Source: Thioploca sp. (GTDB taxonomy: Bacteria; Pseudomonadota; Gammaproteobacteria; Beggiatoales; Beggiatoaceae). Taken from it: a stretch of 64,000 nt of DNA. The notes beneath the pieces were generated by a model. That model was given only the letters and a program-made list of their open reading frames with translations, made no database searches and was not told the origin of the DNA. Positions 30,790 to 40,164 of the stretch are shown piece after piece; positions within the stretch are counted from its first letter, which is position 1; the number at the start of each line of letters is the position of its first letter. A program made the position numbers and the translations under genes. The stretch is from assembly GCA_012032555.1 (NCBI GenBank), contig JAAUSR010000022.1, forward strand, positions 1-64,000, written 5' to 3'.

Positions 30790-33666
30790 TTAGTTAAAAT
30801 GAGCAGTACATGTTTTAGCGGTATCTAGTGTCACTATAATTCTATTATCTTTGCCACTACAATCGCCACTCCAACCACCCCAAGTACCGGTTTTCTTGTA
30901 AGCGAGTAATTCAACTTGAGTACCGACGGGATAGTCCTTCATAGCGTCGGGACAAGTTGGTCCACAAGTAAACTCAAGTTGTCCGTCTAAGTAAGCTTTA
31001 ATATAACCGGTTTCGCCACCAGTTTTGTTAACCATTAAGGAGACGGTCGTATTTGAAGAAGTCGTCTCAAAAGTGGCTGTACACGTTTTAGCACTATTCA
31101 TAGTTACAGTAATGGAGTTGGTTGTCCCACTACAAGCACCTCCCCATTGTTGAAATTGGTTACCACTATTAGCGGTGGCTTGAAGCGTAACGGCTTGTCC
31201 ACTAGGATAATTAGCACTACATTGACTTCCACAAGAGAGATTACCATCCTGACTAGTCACTTGACCGTTGCCAGAGAGAGTAATCGTTAATGGGTAAGTT
31301 TGAGTACTCACCGGTTGAAAGGTGGCAGTACACGTTTTAGCACTATTCATAGTTACGGTAATTGAGTTGGTTGTCCCACTACAAGCACCTCCCCATTGTT
31401 GAAATTGAGCACCGGCCATTGCTGAAGCTTGTAAGGTAACCGTTTGTCCGTCAGGATAATCAGCAACACAAGTGCTACCACAGTCAATTGTTCCATCAGA
31501 ACTACTTACCTGACCATTACCAGAAAGCGTAACCGTTAATGGATAAGTTGTACTGCTACTCGTCGTGCTATTAAAATGAGCAGTACACGTTTTAGCGGTG
31601 TTTAGTGTTACGAAAATTCTATTGCTGTTGTCGCTACAATCACCACTCCAACCACCCCAAGTCCCCGTTTTCTTGTAAGCGAGTAGTTCAATTTGAGTAC
31701 CGACTGGATAGTCCTTCATAGCCTCTGGACAAGTCGGTTTACAAGCAAACTCGAGTTGTCCGTCTAAATAAACATTAATATAACCGGTTCCACCGCCAGT
31801 TTTGTTAACCGTTAAGGGAGCGGTTGTATTTGAAGAAATCGTCTCAAAAGTGGCCGTACACGTTCTAGCATTATTCATGGTGAAGGTCAGGGGATTGGTG
31901 GTACCACTACAACCATTTCCCCATTGCTTAAATTGGTTACCGCTATTAGCAGTCGCTTGGAGCGTAACAGCTTGTCCGCTAGGGTAATTAGTACTACATT
32001 GATTACCACAATTGAGATAGCCATCTTGGCTGGTCACTTTACCATTACTAGGTGAAATAATCGTGAGCGAATAAGTTATAGCAACAAAAGTAGCGGTACA
32101 CGTCTTAGCCGCATTCATCGTCACTGTAAGCGGATTAACTGTACCATTACAATCACCTCCCCACTGTTGAAATTGAAAACCGGTGTTGGCTGAAGCTTGT
32201 AAAGTAATTGTTTGTCCGCTTGAATAACTAGCAACACAAGTACTACCACAATTAATCTTTCCATCCGAACTACTGATGTTACCACCACTTAGGGAATTAA
32301 TAGTCAGGGCATATTGTTGAGGTGTGTCCCCTAAAAACGGAATAAGATCAATTCTTGGCTTGCTAATACTATTCCGGGTATCGGTTAATTGAATTCCTTT
32401 ACTAGTTAAGTCAGTTAACAGCGAGTCAACCATTGCCGTGGGATACATTGATTTTAGGATAGCCCATGCTCCAGCAACATGAGGGGCTGCCATCGAAGTA
32501 CCACTTTTTATACCCATTCCCCCACCGGGTATAGTTGATTTAATGTCAGAACCTGGTGCTAATATATCCAAGAAACTAGCACTATTAGAATAATAGGCAA
32601 TGTTATTTGATTTATCTGTTGCTCCAACACTGATAGCACTAGAAACACAAGCAGGCGCACTTAAACTATCAGTATAACCACTATTACCAGAGGCAACTAT
32701 CGTTGCTATACCAACGGATTTGAGATTATTAATAATAGCTGCTCTATCATCAGTATTACAAGAGGCAAAGTATTGACCACCTCCTAAACTCATATTGATA
32801 GCGACGATAGGTGGATTAATACTGCTATAGTTAGACTGAACCCAGTCTAAAGCAGCTAATTGGTCAGAAACATAGGAAGCTGGCATATTATAGTAGTTAG
32901 AAAACACTTGTGCGGCAATGAGTTTGGTTCCGGTTGCCACGCCGGTAACAATCCCAGCGACATGGGTACCATGATCGCAGTAACTCGAAAAAGGACAAGG
33001 TACTGCGGACCCATCTCCTTCTTGGGTCTTACTCCCATTCGGACACTGTTTCGAAAAACAAAGTTCTTTAATGATTTTTCCAGCTAACTTAGGATGAGTT
33101 TTATCAATGCCGGTATCTAAAATCACTACGGTTTGTCCTGATCCCGTATAACCACTTTGCCAAGCTTGATCGGCTCCAATTAAAGGAACACTCTGCTCTA
33201 AGAAAAGTTCATCTGGAGAATCTAACTCAATTTTTTCTATTCCTGGGATTTCCTGCAGAGCAGCCAAATGTTGACTATCTACTTCTAGAGCAAGAAGGGG
33301 GATAGTCTCAAACTCTTTCATGTTAGAGTTGAGACCTTTGGTAATTGAGGTAAGCCGATTCTTAATTTTACGCTGAGCTGATTTTATATTGTCTCTTTGT
33401 GTTCTAATCCGTTGCGCTGCTTTAGCCGTTTGAGCCTTCCCTTCCGGTTTCCAAGGGATAGCTAATTTAAGTTCGAGCAGAATATGAACTCTATCATTCT
33501 GTTGGGCTTCCTCCCAGACTTCATCTGGGATATCTACAGCAGCTAAACTAGTTGTTATCCAAAGTGAATTGAATAGTAATAAAGTAATTATGCCACTGAC
33601 CATATTGGTTAGAAACCAAATATTGGGGGTAATAAGTCTAAAGCAAAAAAACTTCTGCAGTTTCAT
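30790..33666 (-). CDS. Secreted subtilisin-like (S8) protease with six Cys-containing C-terminal repeats
   Basis: The 958-residue protein has an N-terminal signal (hydrophobic 20-43, SLA) and a propeptide of about 110 residues. The S8 catalytic domain has Asp in VVILDTGIDKTHPKL, His in CDHGTHVAGIVTG and Ser in GIKSGTSMAAPHVAGAW. From about residue 455 come six repeats of about 80 residues in the order A-A-B-A-A-B. A has SSDGxIxCGSxCxAxY...QFQQWGGxCSGTT...AKTCTATF and B has GTWGGWSGDCS...TAKTCTAHF. These are the Bacterial_repeat/InlB-type modules found on exported proteins. An ACGGAG ribosome binding site precedes the ATG. It is probably a surface or extracellular protease. Confidence 0.92.
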   Translation of the reverse strand: MKLQKFFCFRLITPNIWFLTNMVSGIITLLLFNSLWITTSLAAVDIPDEVWEEAQQNDRVHILLELKLAIPWKPEGKAQTAKAAQRIRTQRDNIKSAQRKIKNRLTSITKGLNSNMKEFETIPLLALEVDSQHLAALQEIPGIEKIELDSPDELFLEQSVPLIGADQAWQSGYTGSGQTVVILDTGIDKTHPKLAGKIIKELCFSKQCPNGSKTQEGDGSAVPCPFSSYCDHGTHVAGIVTGVATGTKLIAAQVFSNYYNMPASYVSDQLAALDWVQSNYSSINPPIVAINMSLGGGQYFASCNTDDRAAIINNLKSVGIATIVASGNSGYTDSLSAPACVSSAISVGATDKSNNIAYYSNSASFLDILAPGSDIKSTIPGGGMGIKSGTSMAAPHVAGAWAILKSMYPTAMVDSLLTDLTSKGIQLTDTRNSISKPRIDLIPFLGDTPQQYALTINSLSGGNISSSDGKINCGSTCVASYSSGQTITLQASANTGFQFQQWGGDCNGTVNPLTVTMNAAKTCTATFVAITYSLTIISPSNGKVTSQDGYLNCGNQCSTNYPSGQAVTLQATANSGNQFKQWGNGCSGTTNPLTFTMNNARTCTATFETISSNTTAPLTVNKTGGGTGYINVYLDGQLEFACKPTCPEAMKDYPVGTQIELLAYKKTGTWGGWSGDCSDNSNRIFVTLNTAKTCTAHFNSTTSSSTTYPLTVTLSGNGQVSSSDGTIDCGSTCVADYPDGQTVTLQASAMAGAQFQQWGGACSGTTNSITVTMNSAKTCTATFQPVSTQTYPLTITLSGNGQVTSQDGNLSCGSQCSANYPSGQAVTLQATANSGNQFQQWGGACSGTTNSITVTMNSAKTCTATFETTSSNTTVSLMVNKTGGETGYIKAYLDGQLEFTCGPTCPDAMKDYPVGTQVELLAYKKTGTWGGWSGDCSGKDNRIIVTLDTAKTCTAHFN

Positions 33667-34046
33667 TCTGGTTCTCCGTTATTACCAGGGTATGTTGTCA
33701 TTAACACACCTTAAAAATTTTGAGAAGGATGATTAGTTGGCATTTAATGATTGCCATCTCATATTGAATTGAATAGGGGTTCCTACCGAGATCTGGCCTT
33801 GAATAAGCAGCTCACCTAAACAAAAAATAACTGTCATTTTCGCTTTAAAACGGCAAGCACCAGATTCCTTTCTATTTTTCCACTTAACCTAACTCATTCC
33901 CAAAAACCATTTCTCTTCGGGTCAGAGTCAAAACTAGTTTTTTCATTGAGTTAGAACTATTTTTATTATATTTAAAATTAAATCCTAGCATATTTACAAA
34001 ACAATTACTAGATATCATGAAAAATAAACAGCAGATTACCACTTTT
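33667..34046. other. Gene-free region between zapE and the protease gene
   Basis: 380 AT-rich bases. I see no reading frame, RNA gene, clear hairpin or repeat. It must contain the protease promoter on the minus strand, but no convincing -35/-10 pair was picked out. Confidence 0.4.
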
Positions 34047-35159
34047 CTATAAGACCAGTAATGAGGTTGAATGAGGACTTTCCCAATAAAGATGAGAACT
34101 CATTTCTTGTAAGCGACTTAAAGTCCGTTGAAATTGAAAATATTGCTGCTGTCCGGTATAGAGTTGTTCTGCTGGAACCGTTGCTGAAATGATTAGCTTA
34201 ACTTTATGTTCGTAAAATTCGTCAATTAAATTAATTAATCGTAGTACTTTATCTTCTTCTAGATCATTCATACCATGAATATCGCTAATAATTATTGTGC
34301 TAAAACGTTTAGCTAATTCAATATAATCTGCAACTGCTCTGGGAATATCACATAAAGCTTGAAATTGAAACCAGACCATTTGATTGGTATAACGTACCGT
34401 TGAAATTTGACGACTATTAATCTCTAAAACCCCATGCGTTACACCTTGCTTAAACGCAAAATATTCAAATTGGTTGAGTAATTGTTGATGAGTTTCATGG
34501 GTCAACGGATAATAATAGGTTTTACGCTTTCCCAAACAGCGAAAACGATAATCTACACCACTATCTAAGTGAATGATATCAGTATTTTCCTTAATTAACG
34601 CTATCGCCGGTAAAAAACGTTCACGCTGTAATCCATTTTGATAGAGGTCATCCGGTGCGATATTCGAAGTCATTATTAAAATCACTTGCCGATCAAACAG
34701 AGCTTTTAATAACCCACTCAATAACATGGCATCAGTGATATCAGCAACTTGGAATTCATCTAAATAAATTATTCGGGTTTGTTGCGCAATTTGATCGGCT
34801 AGAAGCAACAAAGGATTTTGTTTATGGGTTAATTGTTTCAATTCGTGATGAATGAAATGCATGAAATGATGAAAGTGGAAACGTTTTTTTTGGCTGATGG
34901 GTAAGTAATGATAGAAATTATCAACGAGATAAGTTTTGCCACGTCCAACACCACCCCATAAATAAAGACCGCGTATTTTAGGTAATTTAGACGGTAACAA
35001 TCTAGAGAATACCTTTCGGTAACCAAAACGAGTTAAGTCTGCTCGGATTAATTCGTCATAAAGTTGTTGAAACCGGTGTATGACTGATTCTTGTACCGCA
35101 TCCGCAATAAAATCAGCTCGTTGCAAATTAGTTTGATAATATTCTAAAAGCGTGGTCAT
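34047..35159 (-). CDS. zapE: Cell division protein ZapE (AFG1-like ATPase)
   Basis: The 370-residue P-loop ATPase has Walker A GGVGRGKTYLVDNFY at about 68-83, Walker B RIIYLDEFQVADITDA near 128 and a sensor MTSNIAPDDLYQNGLQR near 162. The phrase RFHFHHFMHFIHHEL is characteristic of the AFG1/ZapE family. ZapE acts at the Z-ring late in division in Escherichia coli. The gene is alone, 176 bp after hsp20 and behind a terminator, so it likely has its own promoter. Confidence 0.95.
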   Translation of the reverse strand: MTTLLEYYQTNLQRADFIADAVQESVIHRFQQLYDELIRADLTRFGYRKVFSRLLPSKLPKIRGLYLWGGVGRGKTYLVDNFYHYLPISQKKRFHFHHFMHFIHHELKQLTHKQNPLLLLADQIAQQTRIIYLDEFQVADITDAMLLSGLLKALFDRQVILIMTSNIAPDDLYQNGLQRERFLPAIALIKENTDIIHLDSGVDYRFRCLGKRKTYYYPLTHETHQQLLNQFEYFAFKQGVTHGVLEINSRQISTVRYTNQMVWFQFQALCDIPRAVADYIELAKRFSTIIISDIHGMNDLEEDKVLRLINLIDEFYEHKVKLIISATVPAEQLYTGQQQYFQFQRTLSRLQEMSSHLYWESPHSTSLLVL

Positions 35160-35228
35160 GAATTCTTTACCTATTACTCGGTTACTTTACTATATAAATA
35201 TAGCAGATAAGTAAAAATATCCTGCGCA

Positions 35229-35269
35229 TAAAAAAATCGCCCTATTATCGAAAGAGATAATAGGGCGAT
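35229..35269 (-). terminator. Strong intrinsic terminator after hsp20
   Basis: A perfect 14-bp stem (ATCGCCCTATTATC with GATAATAGGGCGAT) has a 6-base loop and, on the minus strand, is followed by TTTTTTTAT. It lies 66 bp past the hsp20 stop and upstream of zapE. Confidence 0.9.
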
Positions 35270-35334
35270 GAGTTACTAAATTAAGTATTTAACAAAGTCA
35301 GTATTTATTTACCACTTTTCTACGGCAAAATTTA

Positions 35335-35775
35335 TCAATTAACTTTGATTTCGATCCGCCGTGGTTGTGCCGCTGCTTTTTTGGGAATGGTGATTTCAAG
35401 CACACCATTCTTCCCCGTAGCGGAAATGCTTTCTGCATCTGCAGTATCTGGCAAACTAAAGCGGCGATAGAAAGAACCATAGACACGTTCTACTCGCTTA
35501 TAGTTACCGTTTTGTTGACTTTCTGATTGGCGTTCCCCTTTAATGGTCAGTACTCCATTTTCCATGAAAACTTCCACTGCTTTGGGATCAATACCCGGCA
35601 CATCAACATGGATCACAAAATGTTGTTCTTCTTCTTTGATATCCACAGCCGGCATCCAACTACTTGTCGCTATGGCTGAGTCACCTGGAGTCTGATTGCC
35701 ATAATGTCCTAAAAATTGTTCCAAATCTTTGTGGAATTGATTTAACATTCTCCAGGGTTCGTATACTGTTAACAT
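35335..35775 (-). CDS. Hsp20/alpha-crystallin family small heat-shock protein
   Basis: The start is the ATG at 35775. An in-frame TTG 18 bases upstream is ruled out because it would lie across the strong AAGGAGG ribosome binding site. The 146-residue protein has an N-terminal arm (YEPWRMLNQFHKDLEQFLG) and an alpha-crystallin domain at about 42-135 (FVIHVDVPGIDPKAVEV, then VYGSFYRRFSLPDTAD and ATGKNGVLEITIPK). It ends in a short basic tail. It is an ATP-independent chaperone that holds unfolding proteins. A sigma-32-like promoter lies upstream. Confidence 0.95.
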   Translation of the reverse strand: MLTVYEPWRMLNQFHKDLEQFLGHYGNQTPGDSAIATSSWMPAVDIKEEEQHFVIHVDVPGIDPKAVEVFMENGVLTIKGERQSESQQNGNYKRVERVYGSFYRRFSLPDTADAESISATGKNGVLEITIPKKAAAQPRRIEIKVN

Positions 35776-35814
35776 AATTGACCTCCTTAACAAAGTAGAT
35801 ATGATTTAGTGAAA

Positions 35815-35843
35815 TAGATAAGGACAACTATTTCGTTTTCAAG
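35815..35843 (-). promoter_or_regulatory. Sigma-32-type heat-shock promoter of hsp20
   Basis: On the minus strand CTTGAAA (35843-35837) matches the sigma-32 -35 element exactly. After 13 bases comes CCTTATCTA (35823-35815), which matches 7 of 9 positions of CCCCATNTA. The predicted transcript would start near 35807 and leave a leader of about 32 bases before the hsp20 ATG. Confidence 0.65.
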
Positions 35844-35897
35844 TCTGATTTAAATGTTAATAATCAAGCAATTAATCCTAGATGTTGCTTGAAACAC

Positions 35898-35925
35898 TAT
35901 ATAAGGACAGGGGTTTCTATTTCAA
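35898..35925 (-). promoter_or_regulatory. Possible second, sigma-70-type promoter of hsp20
   Basis: TTGAAA (35925-35920), a 16-base spacer and TATATA (35903-35898) make a fair housekeeping promoter on the minus strand, with a leader of about 115 bases. In this AT-rich DNA a chance match is quite possible. Confidence 0.35.
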
Positions 35926-36301
35926 TAGCAGATTAAATCTTTTTTAGCGCATAAAAAACGCAAAAAGCTAAATCACTAGCTTATCTAAATAACCTATTTT
36001 TCAACTGATTAAATTTTCATATTGATTTTAATTTTTTATATCTGGGTTAATGGCTTTATTTAAAATGATCACTTTTAAAAATCAGTTATCTTAATTAATT
36101 TCTAAACTATTTATTGTTATTATTCAATAATTTAATTAAATAATTGTCTATGATTGACTTTTATCTCGTTCTCTTTCGCATCAAACTTAATTCATTCAAT
36201 AAACAATTTTGGGTTGAACTAACTCCCCTTGTTATGAGATAAAATAATAGGATTCTCAATTAGAACACTGGGGTGTTTATTATTAACTCTGCTAGGTAGT
36301 T
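35926..36301. other. Gene-free AT-rich region upstream of a sensor kinase gene
   Basis: 376 bases, very AT-rich, with no reading frame, RNA gene or repeat that I can support. It separates hsp20 from the divergently transcribed kinase gene and presumably carries the latter's promoter. Confidence 0.4.
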
Positions 36302-38395
36302 ATGAAAAGTTTCTACCCCGCTATTTTTTATAGATTATTGAAAGTAAAAAAAGTTATTTTTATTCAAACAAGTAAACTTCCGCTCAGAACGGTCTTAATT
36401 ATTGCATTTGTTACCCAAATTCTTGCCGTAGTTGGATTGACGGGTTGGATTTCTTTCCGCCATGGACAACAAACACTTGATGATTTAGCAACACAATTAC
36501 GTCATGAAATCACGGCTCGGATTCAACAGCATCTGCAAGCACGTATGGTAATGCCCCATTTTGCTAATCAATTAAATATTGATGCGATTCGTCTTGGGCA
36601 ATTAAGTTTAGACCACATTCGCCAATTGGATCATTACTTTTGGACACAAATACAACGTTTTAAAGATGTGAGTTATATTGCAATTGCCACGGCTACCGGA
36701 GAATACATTGGCGCCCAAATCCGTGAAAATGGTTCGGTTATTGTGGAGATTTTAGATAGTCAGTCAGCCGGTTATTTGGAAACTTGGGAAACGGATAAGC
36801 AAGGTAATCGAACTAGAATTTCTTCACGTAGTGCTCACCACTATGATCCCCGCAACCGACCGTGGTATCGCGCTGCTGTCAAAGCTGGTAAGCCAATTTG
36901 GAGTGATATTTATGTTTATTTTACTGGTTTGAGCACCGGTATTTCGGCTAATTATCCCCTGTATGATGACCAGGGTCGTCTCGTAGCGGTAGCTAGTGCG
37001 GATTTTACTTTATTAGATATCGGTAAATTCTTGCAAGAATTGAAAGTTGGTCAACATGGGCAAACTTTTATTGTAGAACGTTCAGGATTATTGGTGGCTA
37101 CTTCCAGCTCAGAAAAACCGTTTCGCGTTAACGCCAGTACTCAAAAAACTGAACAATTACAAGCGATAGAAAGTAGTGATCGCTTAACGGAAGCAACCAG
37201 CCATTATTTATTAGCGCATTTTGCTAATTTAACTCAGATTGATAAAAGTTACCAACTCGATTTTAAAGTTAAAAATCAACGTCAATTTCTTCAAGTTATG
37301 CCTTTTCAGGATCAATGGGGATTAGATTGGCTAATTGTCGTTGTTGTCCCCGAAGCTGATTTTATGGAACGAATTGATGCGAGCACTTCTGCCACGATTT
37401 GGTTATTTATCGTGGCATTGACACTCGCGATTTTAATCGGTATCGTCATTGCTCGTTGGATATCTGAGCCACTCCAACATTTAAATAATGCCGCTAAAAC
37501 CTTAGCTCAAGGTGAATGGCATCCGATAATCGAATTGAATAGACAAGATGAGGTAGGACAACTCGCGCATTCTTTCAATTGCATGACTCAACAATTGCAA
37601 GAAGCCTTTACCCATTTGGAAGAAAAAGTAACTGAAAGAACTCAAGCACTTGAAGCTAAAAATTTGGAACTGATCAGCTTAAATGAGCAATTAATCAAAC
37701 TGAATCAAGAGAAAAATGATTTTTTAAGTATTGTCGCTCACGATCTGAAAAATCCTTTATCAGCTATTCAAGGTGCTGCTTGGCTTATTCAAAGTGATTA
37801 TGATGAATTACCTAAAGATCAAGTTGTTGATTTTGCGAGTATGATTTCCGAAACCGCTCATAATATGTTTGAATTGATAAAAAATTTGTTAGAAGTGAAT
37901 CGGATTGAAGCCGGGAAGATGAAACTTTCAATTCGTTTAGTTGATATTTTACCAATTTTACGGCGACTGGTTAATGATTATCAACAAAGGGCCAAAGCGA
38001 AGGAGATAGAATTAATTTTTGAACCGACCTTAATTGAATATCCAGCCCTAGTTGACACTAATAGTTTACAACAAGTTTTAGATAATTTAATTTCCAATGC
38101 CATTAAATACTCACCCCCCAGTAAATGTATTACGATTCGCTTAAAGCAAAATGCTTCTCAGGTCGGTTGTGAAATCCAAGACGAAGGGCCCGGATTAAGC
38201 GAAGAAGATCAGCAAAAATTATTTGGTAAATTCACGCGACTCAGTGCTCAACCAACAGCCAATGAACATTCAACCGGTTTAGGTTTATTCATCGTCAAAA
38301 AATTAGTTGATAATATGCAGGGTCAAGTTCGGTGCAACAGCGAGTTAGGTAAAGGCGCTACGTTTATTGTCGAATTCCCTACCACACTTCATTAA
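36302..38395 (+). CDS. Membrane sensor histidine kinase, Cache-HAMP-HisKA type
   Basis: The 697 residues have transmembrane helices at about 29-51 and 363-383, with a double-Cache sensor between. YDPRNRPWYRAAVKAGKPIW is the hallmark of dCache_1 domains. HAMP follows (WISEPLQHLNNAAKTLAQGEW), then a coiled coil, HisKA with His in SIVAHDLKNPLSAI, and HATPase (LISNAIKYSPPS, DEGPGLSEED, STGLGLFIV). Its N-terminus is closely like that of the kinase at 45326-47554 (RTVLII.FV.QI..VVGLTG.ISF), so the two are paralogues. No response regulator is adjacent; agmatine genes follow 15 bp downstream. Confidence 0.93.
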   Translation: MKSFYPAIFYRLLKVKKVIFIQTSKLPLRTVLIIAFVTQILAVVGLTGWISFRHGQQTLDDLATQLRHEITARIQQHLQARMVMPHFANQLNIDAIRLGQLSLDHIRQLDHYFWTQIQRFKDVSYIAIATATGEYIGAQIRENGSVIVEILDSQSAGYLETWETDKQGNRTRISSRSAHHYDPRNRPWYRAAVKAGKPIWSDIYVYFTGLSTGISANYPLYDDQGRLVAVASADFTLLDIGKFLQELKVGQHGQTFIVERSGLLVATSSSEKPFRVNASTQKTEQLQAIESSDRLTEATSHYLLAHFANLTQIDKSYQLDFKVKNQRQFLQVMPFQDQWGLDWLIVVVVPEADFMERIDASTSATIWLFIVALTLAILIGIVIARWISEPLQHLNNAAKTLAQGEWHPIIELNRQDEVGQLAHSFNCMTQQLQEAFTHLEEKVTERTQALEAKNLELISLNEQLIKLNQEKNDFLSIVAHDLKNPLSAIQGAAWLIQSDYDELPKDQVVDFASMISETAHNMFELIKNLLEVNRIEAGKMKLSIRLVDILPILRRLVNDYQQRAKAKEIELIFEPTLIEYPALVDTNSLQQVLDNLISNAIKYSPPSKCITIRLKQNASQVGCEIQDEGPGLSEEDQQKLFGKFTRLSAQPTANEHSTGLGLFIVKKLVDNMQGQVRCNSELGKGATFIVEFPTTLH

Positions 38396-38410
38396 TCATT
38401 AATCCTTAAA

Positions 38411-39439
38411 ATGAATACACCACGAATAGATAATTTTTTTATGCCGGCCGAATGGCATGAGCATGGTTGTTGTTGGATGGGATGGCCATATCGTGCGGAA
38501 AGTTGGTCAATTGATCTCGTTCAAGTACAAACAACTTACGTTAAGGTAGTACAAGCGATTGCCCGCTTTGAACCGGTCAAGGTGATTGTCCCACTTGAAC
38601 ACGCTAAACTTGCCGGTCAATTATTAAGAAGTACGGAGATTGAAATAGTTACTTTACCCATCAATGATATTTGGTTACGGGATACTGGGCCAACTTTTGT
38701 TATCAATAATGCTGGTCAAGTTGCTGGGATTGATTGGCAATTTAATGCCTGGGGAGAAGCACGAGAAAATTTAATTGATTATCAACAAGATGTTCTGTTA
38801 GCTCAGCACATTTTAGACTATTTACAGCTACCGCGTTATGCTGCTCCCTTGGTTCTAGAAGGCGGTGCCATTCATACGGATGGTGAAGGCACCGTGTTAG
38901 TAACCGAAGAATGTTTACTCAATCCTAATCGGAATCCTCACTTAACCCGTGCCGAAATGGAAGCCTTACTCCAAGAATATTTGGGCATTACTCAAGTTAT
39001 TTGGTTAGGTCAGGGATTACAAGATGATGAAACGGCTGGGCATATCGACAATTTAGCGAATTTTGCTCGTCCTGGTGTCGTCATCGCTTTGACGAGTTCT
39101 GATCCTCAAGATAGCAATTATTTAGCCTTGCAAGATAATCTTCACCGGTTGCGGTGTGCGACGGACGCTCAAGGTCGTCAATTAGAAATTATTGAAATAG
39201 AGCAACCTACTCGTCGTGATGACCAGAATGGTTTGCGTCTCTCGCTTTCCTACCTTAACTTTTACCGAGCTAATGGGGGCATTATCGTACCAACTTTCAA
39301 TGATCCCGCTGATTCATTCGCGATAACCACCCTAGCTAAAGTTTTTCCAAATTATCAAATTGTGCCCATTGATGCCCTGGATCTCTGTTATGGCGGTGGT
39401 AATATTCATTGTATTACTCAACAACAACCCCGACCTTAA
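38411..39439 (+). CDS. aguA: Agmatine deiminase
   Basis: The 342-residue guanidine-modifying enzyme converts agmatine to N-carbamoylputrescine. Features are the N-terminal MPAEWHEHGCCWMGWPYR, the substrate loop NDIWLRDTGPTFV near 87, EGGAIHTDGEGTVLVTE near 155, GHIDNLANFARPG near 212 and the catalytic Cys in CYGGGNIHCITQQQPRP at the C-terminus. With aguB it forms the two-step agmatine route to putrescine. It starts 15 bp after a sensor kinase gene, so co-transcription with that kinase is possible. Confidence 0.97.
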   Translation: MNTPRIDNFFMPAEWHEHGCCWMGWPYRAESWSIDLVQVQTTYVKVVQAIARFEPVKVIVPLEHAKLAGQLLRSTEIEIVTLPINDIWLRDTGPTFVINNAGQVAGIDWQFNAWGEARENLIDYQQDVLLAQHILDYLQLPRYAAPLVLEGGAIHTDGEGTVLVTEECLLNPNRNPHLTRAEMEALLQEYLGITQVIWLGQGLQDDETAGHIDNLANFARPGVVIALTSSDPQDSNYLALQDNLHRLRCATDAQGRQLEIIEIEQPTRRDDQNGLRLSLSYLNFYRANGGIIVPTFNDPADSFAITTLAKVFPNYQIVPIDALDLCYGGGNIHCITQQQPRP

Positions 39440-39464
39440 CTTACATTTAATCAGGAGTTAGTTT

Positions 39465-40145
39465 ATGTCAACCATGACGGCAACTGAATTGTTAGAAGAA
39501 AGTGCCCCGTCAACTTATTCTCCGGTCGTTTCATTAGAATCGATTTCCTGGCAAACCTATGAAAGTCTATTACAGGATTTATCAGCAACGCCGGGAATAC
39601 GTTTAACTTATATTAAGGGAAACTTGGAAATTAGTACGGCGCCACTATCACTACGACATAGCGAATCAAATGCTTTGCTGGATCGCTTTATTTCAATATT
39701 AGCTGAAGAACTTAACCTCAATATTTACTGTTTAGATGCCATTACGTTACGTCGTCAGGATTTACAACGTGGTTTAGAACCAGATAAAGGTTACTACATT
39801 CAAAATGAAGCCTTGATTAGAGCTATAAAAAATCGACATCAATATCTTGATTTAACCCAACTACCTCCCCCAGATCTGGTAGTGGAAATTGATATAACTA
39901 GTCATTCTCTAAATAAATTACCATCTTATTTGGCATTAGGTGTTCCCGAAGTTTGGCGTTATGACGGAAAAATTTTATATATTTATCAACTTAGTGGTGA
40001 AAAATATTTGACTTGCACCAGTAGCCCAACTTTTGCCCAGTTGCCTTTAGTCAATATCATCCCGCAATTGATGGCACAAAGTTACGAACAAGGGCAAATT
40101 GCGGTCCTAAAAGAATTTCGTCGCTGGGTAAAATCAGCGAGATAA
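39465..40145 (+). CDS. Uma2-family (DUF820) putative endonuclease
   Basis: The 226-residue protein has the Uma2/DUF820 pattern: WQTYESLLQDL near 29, IRLTYIKGNLEIST near 45, GLEPDKGYYI near 105, PPDLVVEIDITSHS near 133 and LGVPEVWRYDG near 157. The family has a PD-(D/E)XK nuclease fold and is hugely expanded in cyanobacteria and large sulfur bacteria; its role is unclear. It lies inside the agu operon, 25 bp after aguA and 19 bp before aguB, without an obvious functional link, so it is probably an insertion. Confidence 0.88.
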   Translation: MSTMTATELLEESAPSTYSPVVSLESISWQTYESLLQDLSATPGIRLTYIKGNLEISTAPLSLRHSESNALLDRFISILAEELNLNIYCLDAITLRRQDLQRGLEPDKGYYIQNEALIRAIKNRHQYLDLTQLPPPDLVVEIDITSHSLNKLPSYLALGVPEVWRYDGKILYIYQLSGEKYLTCTSSPTFAQLPLVNIIPQLMAQSYEQGQIAVLKEFRRWVKSAR

Positions 40146-40164
40146 CTGGTTAAGAACAGTTAAT

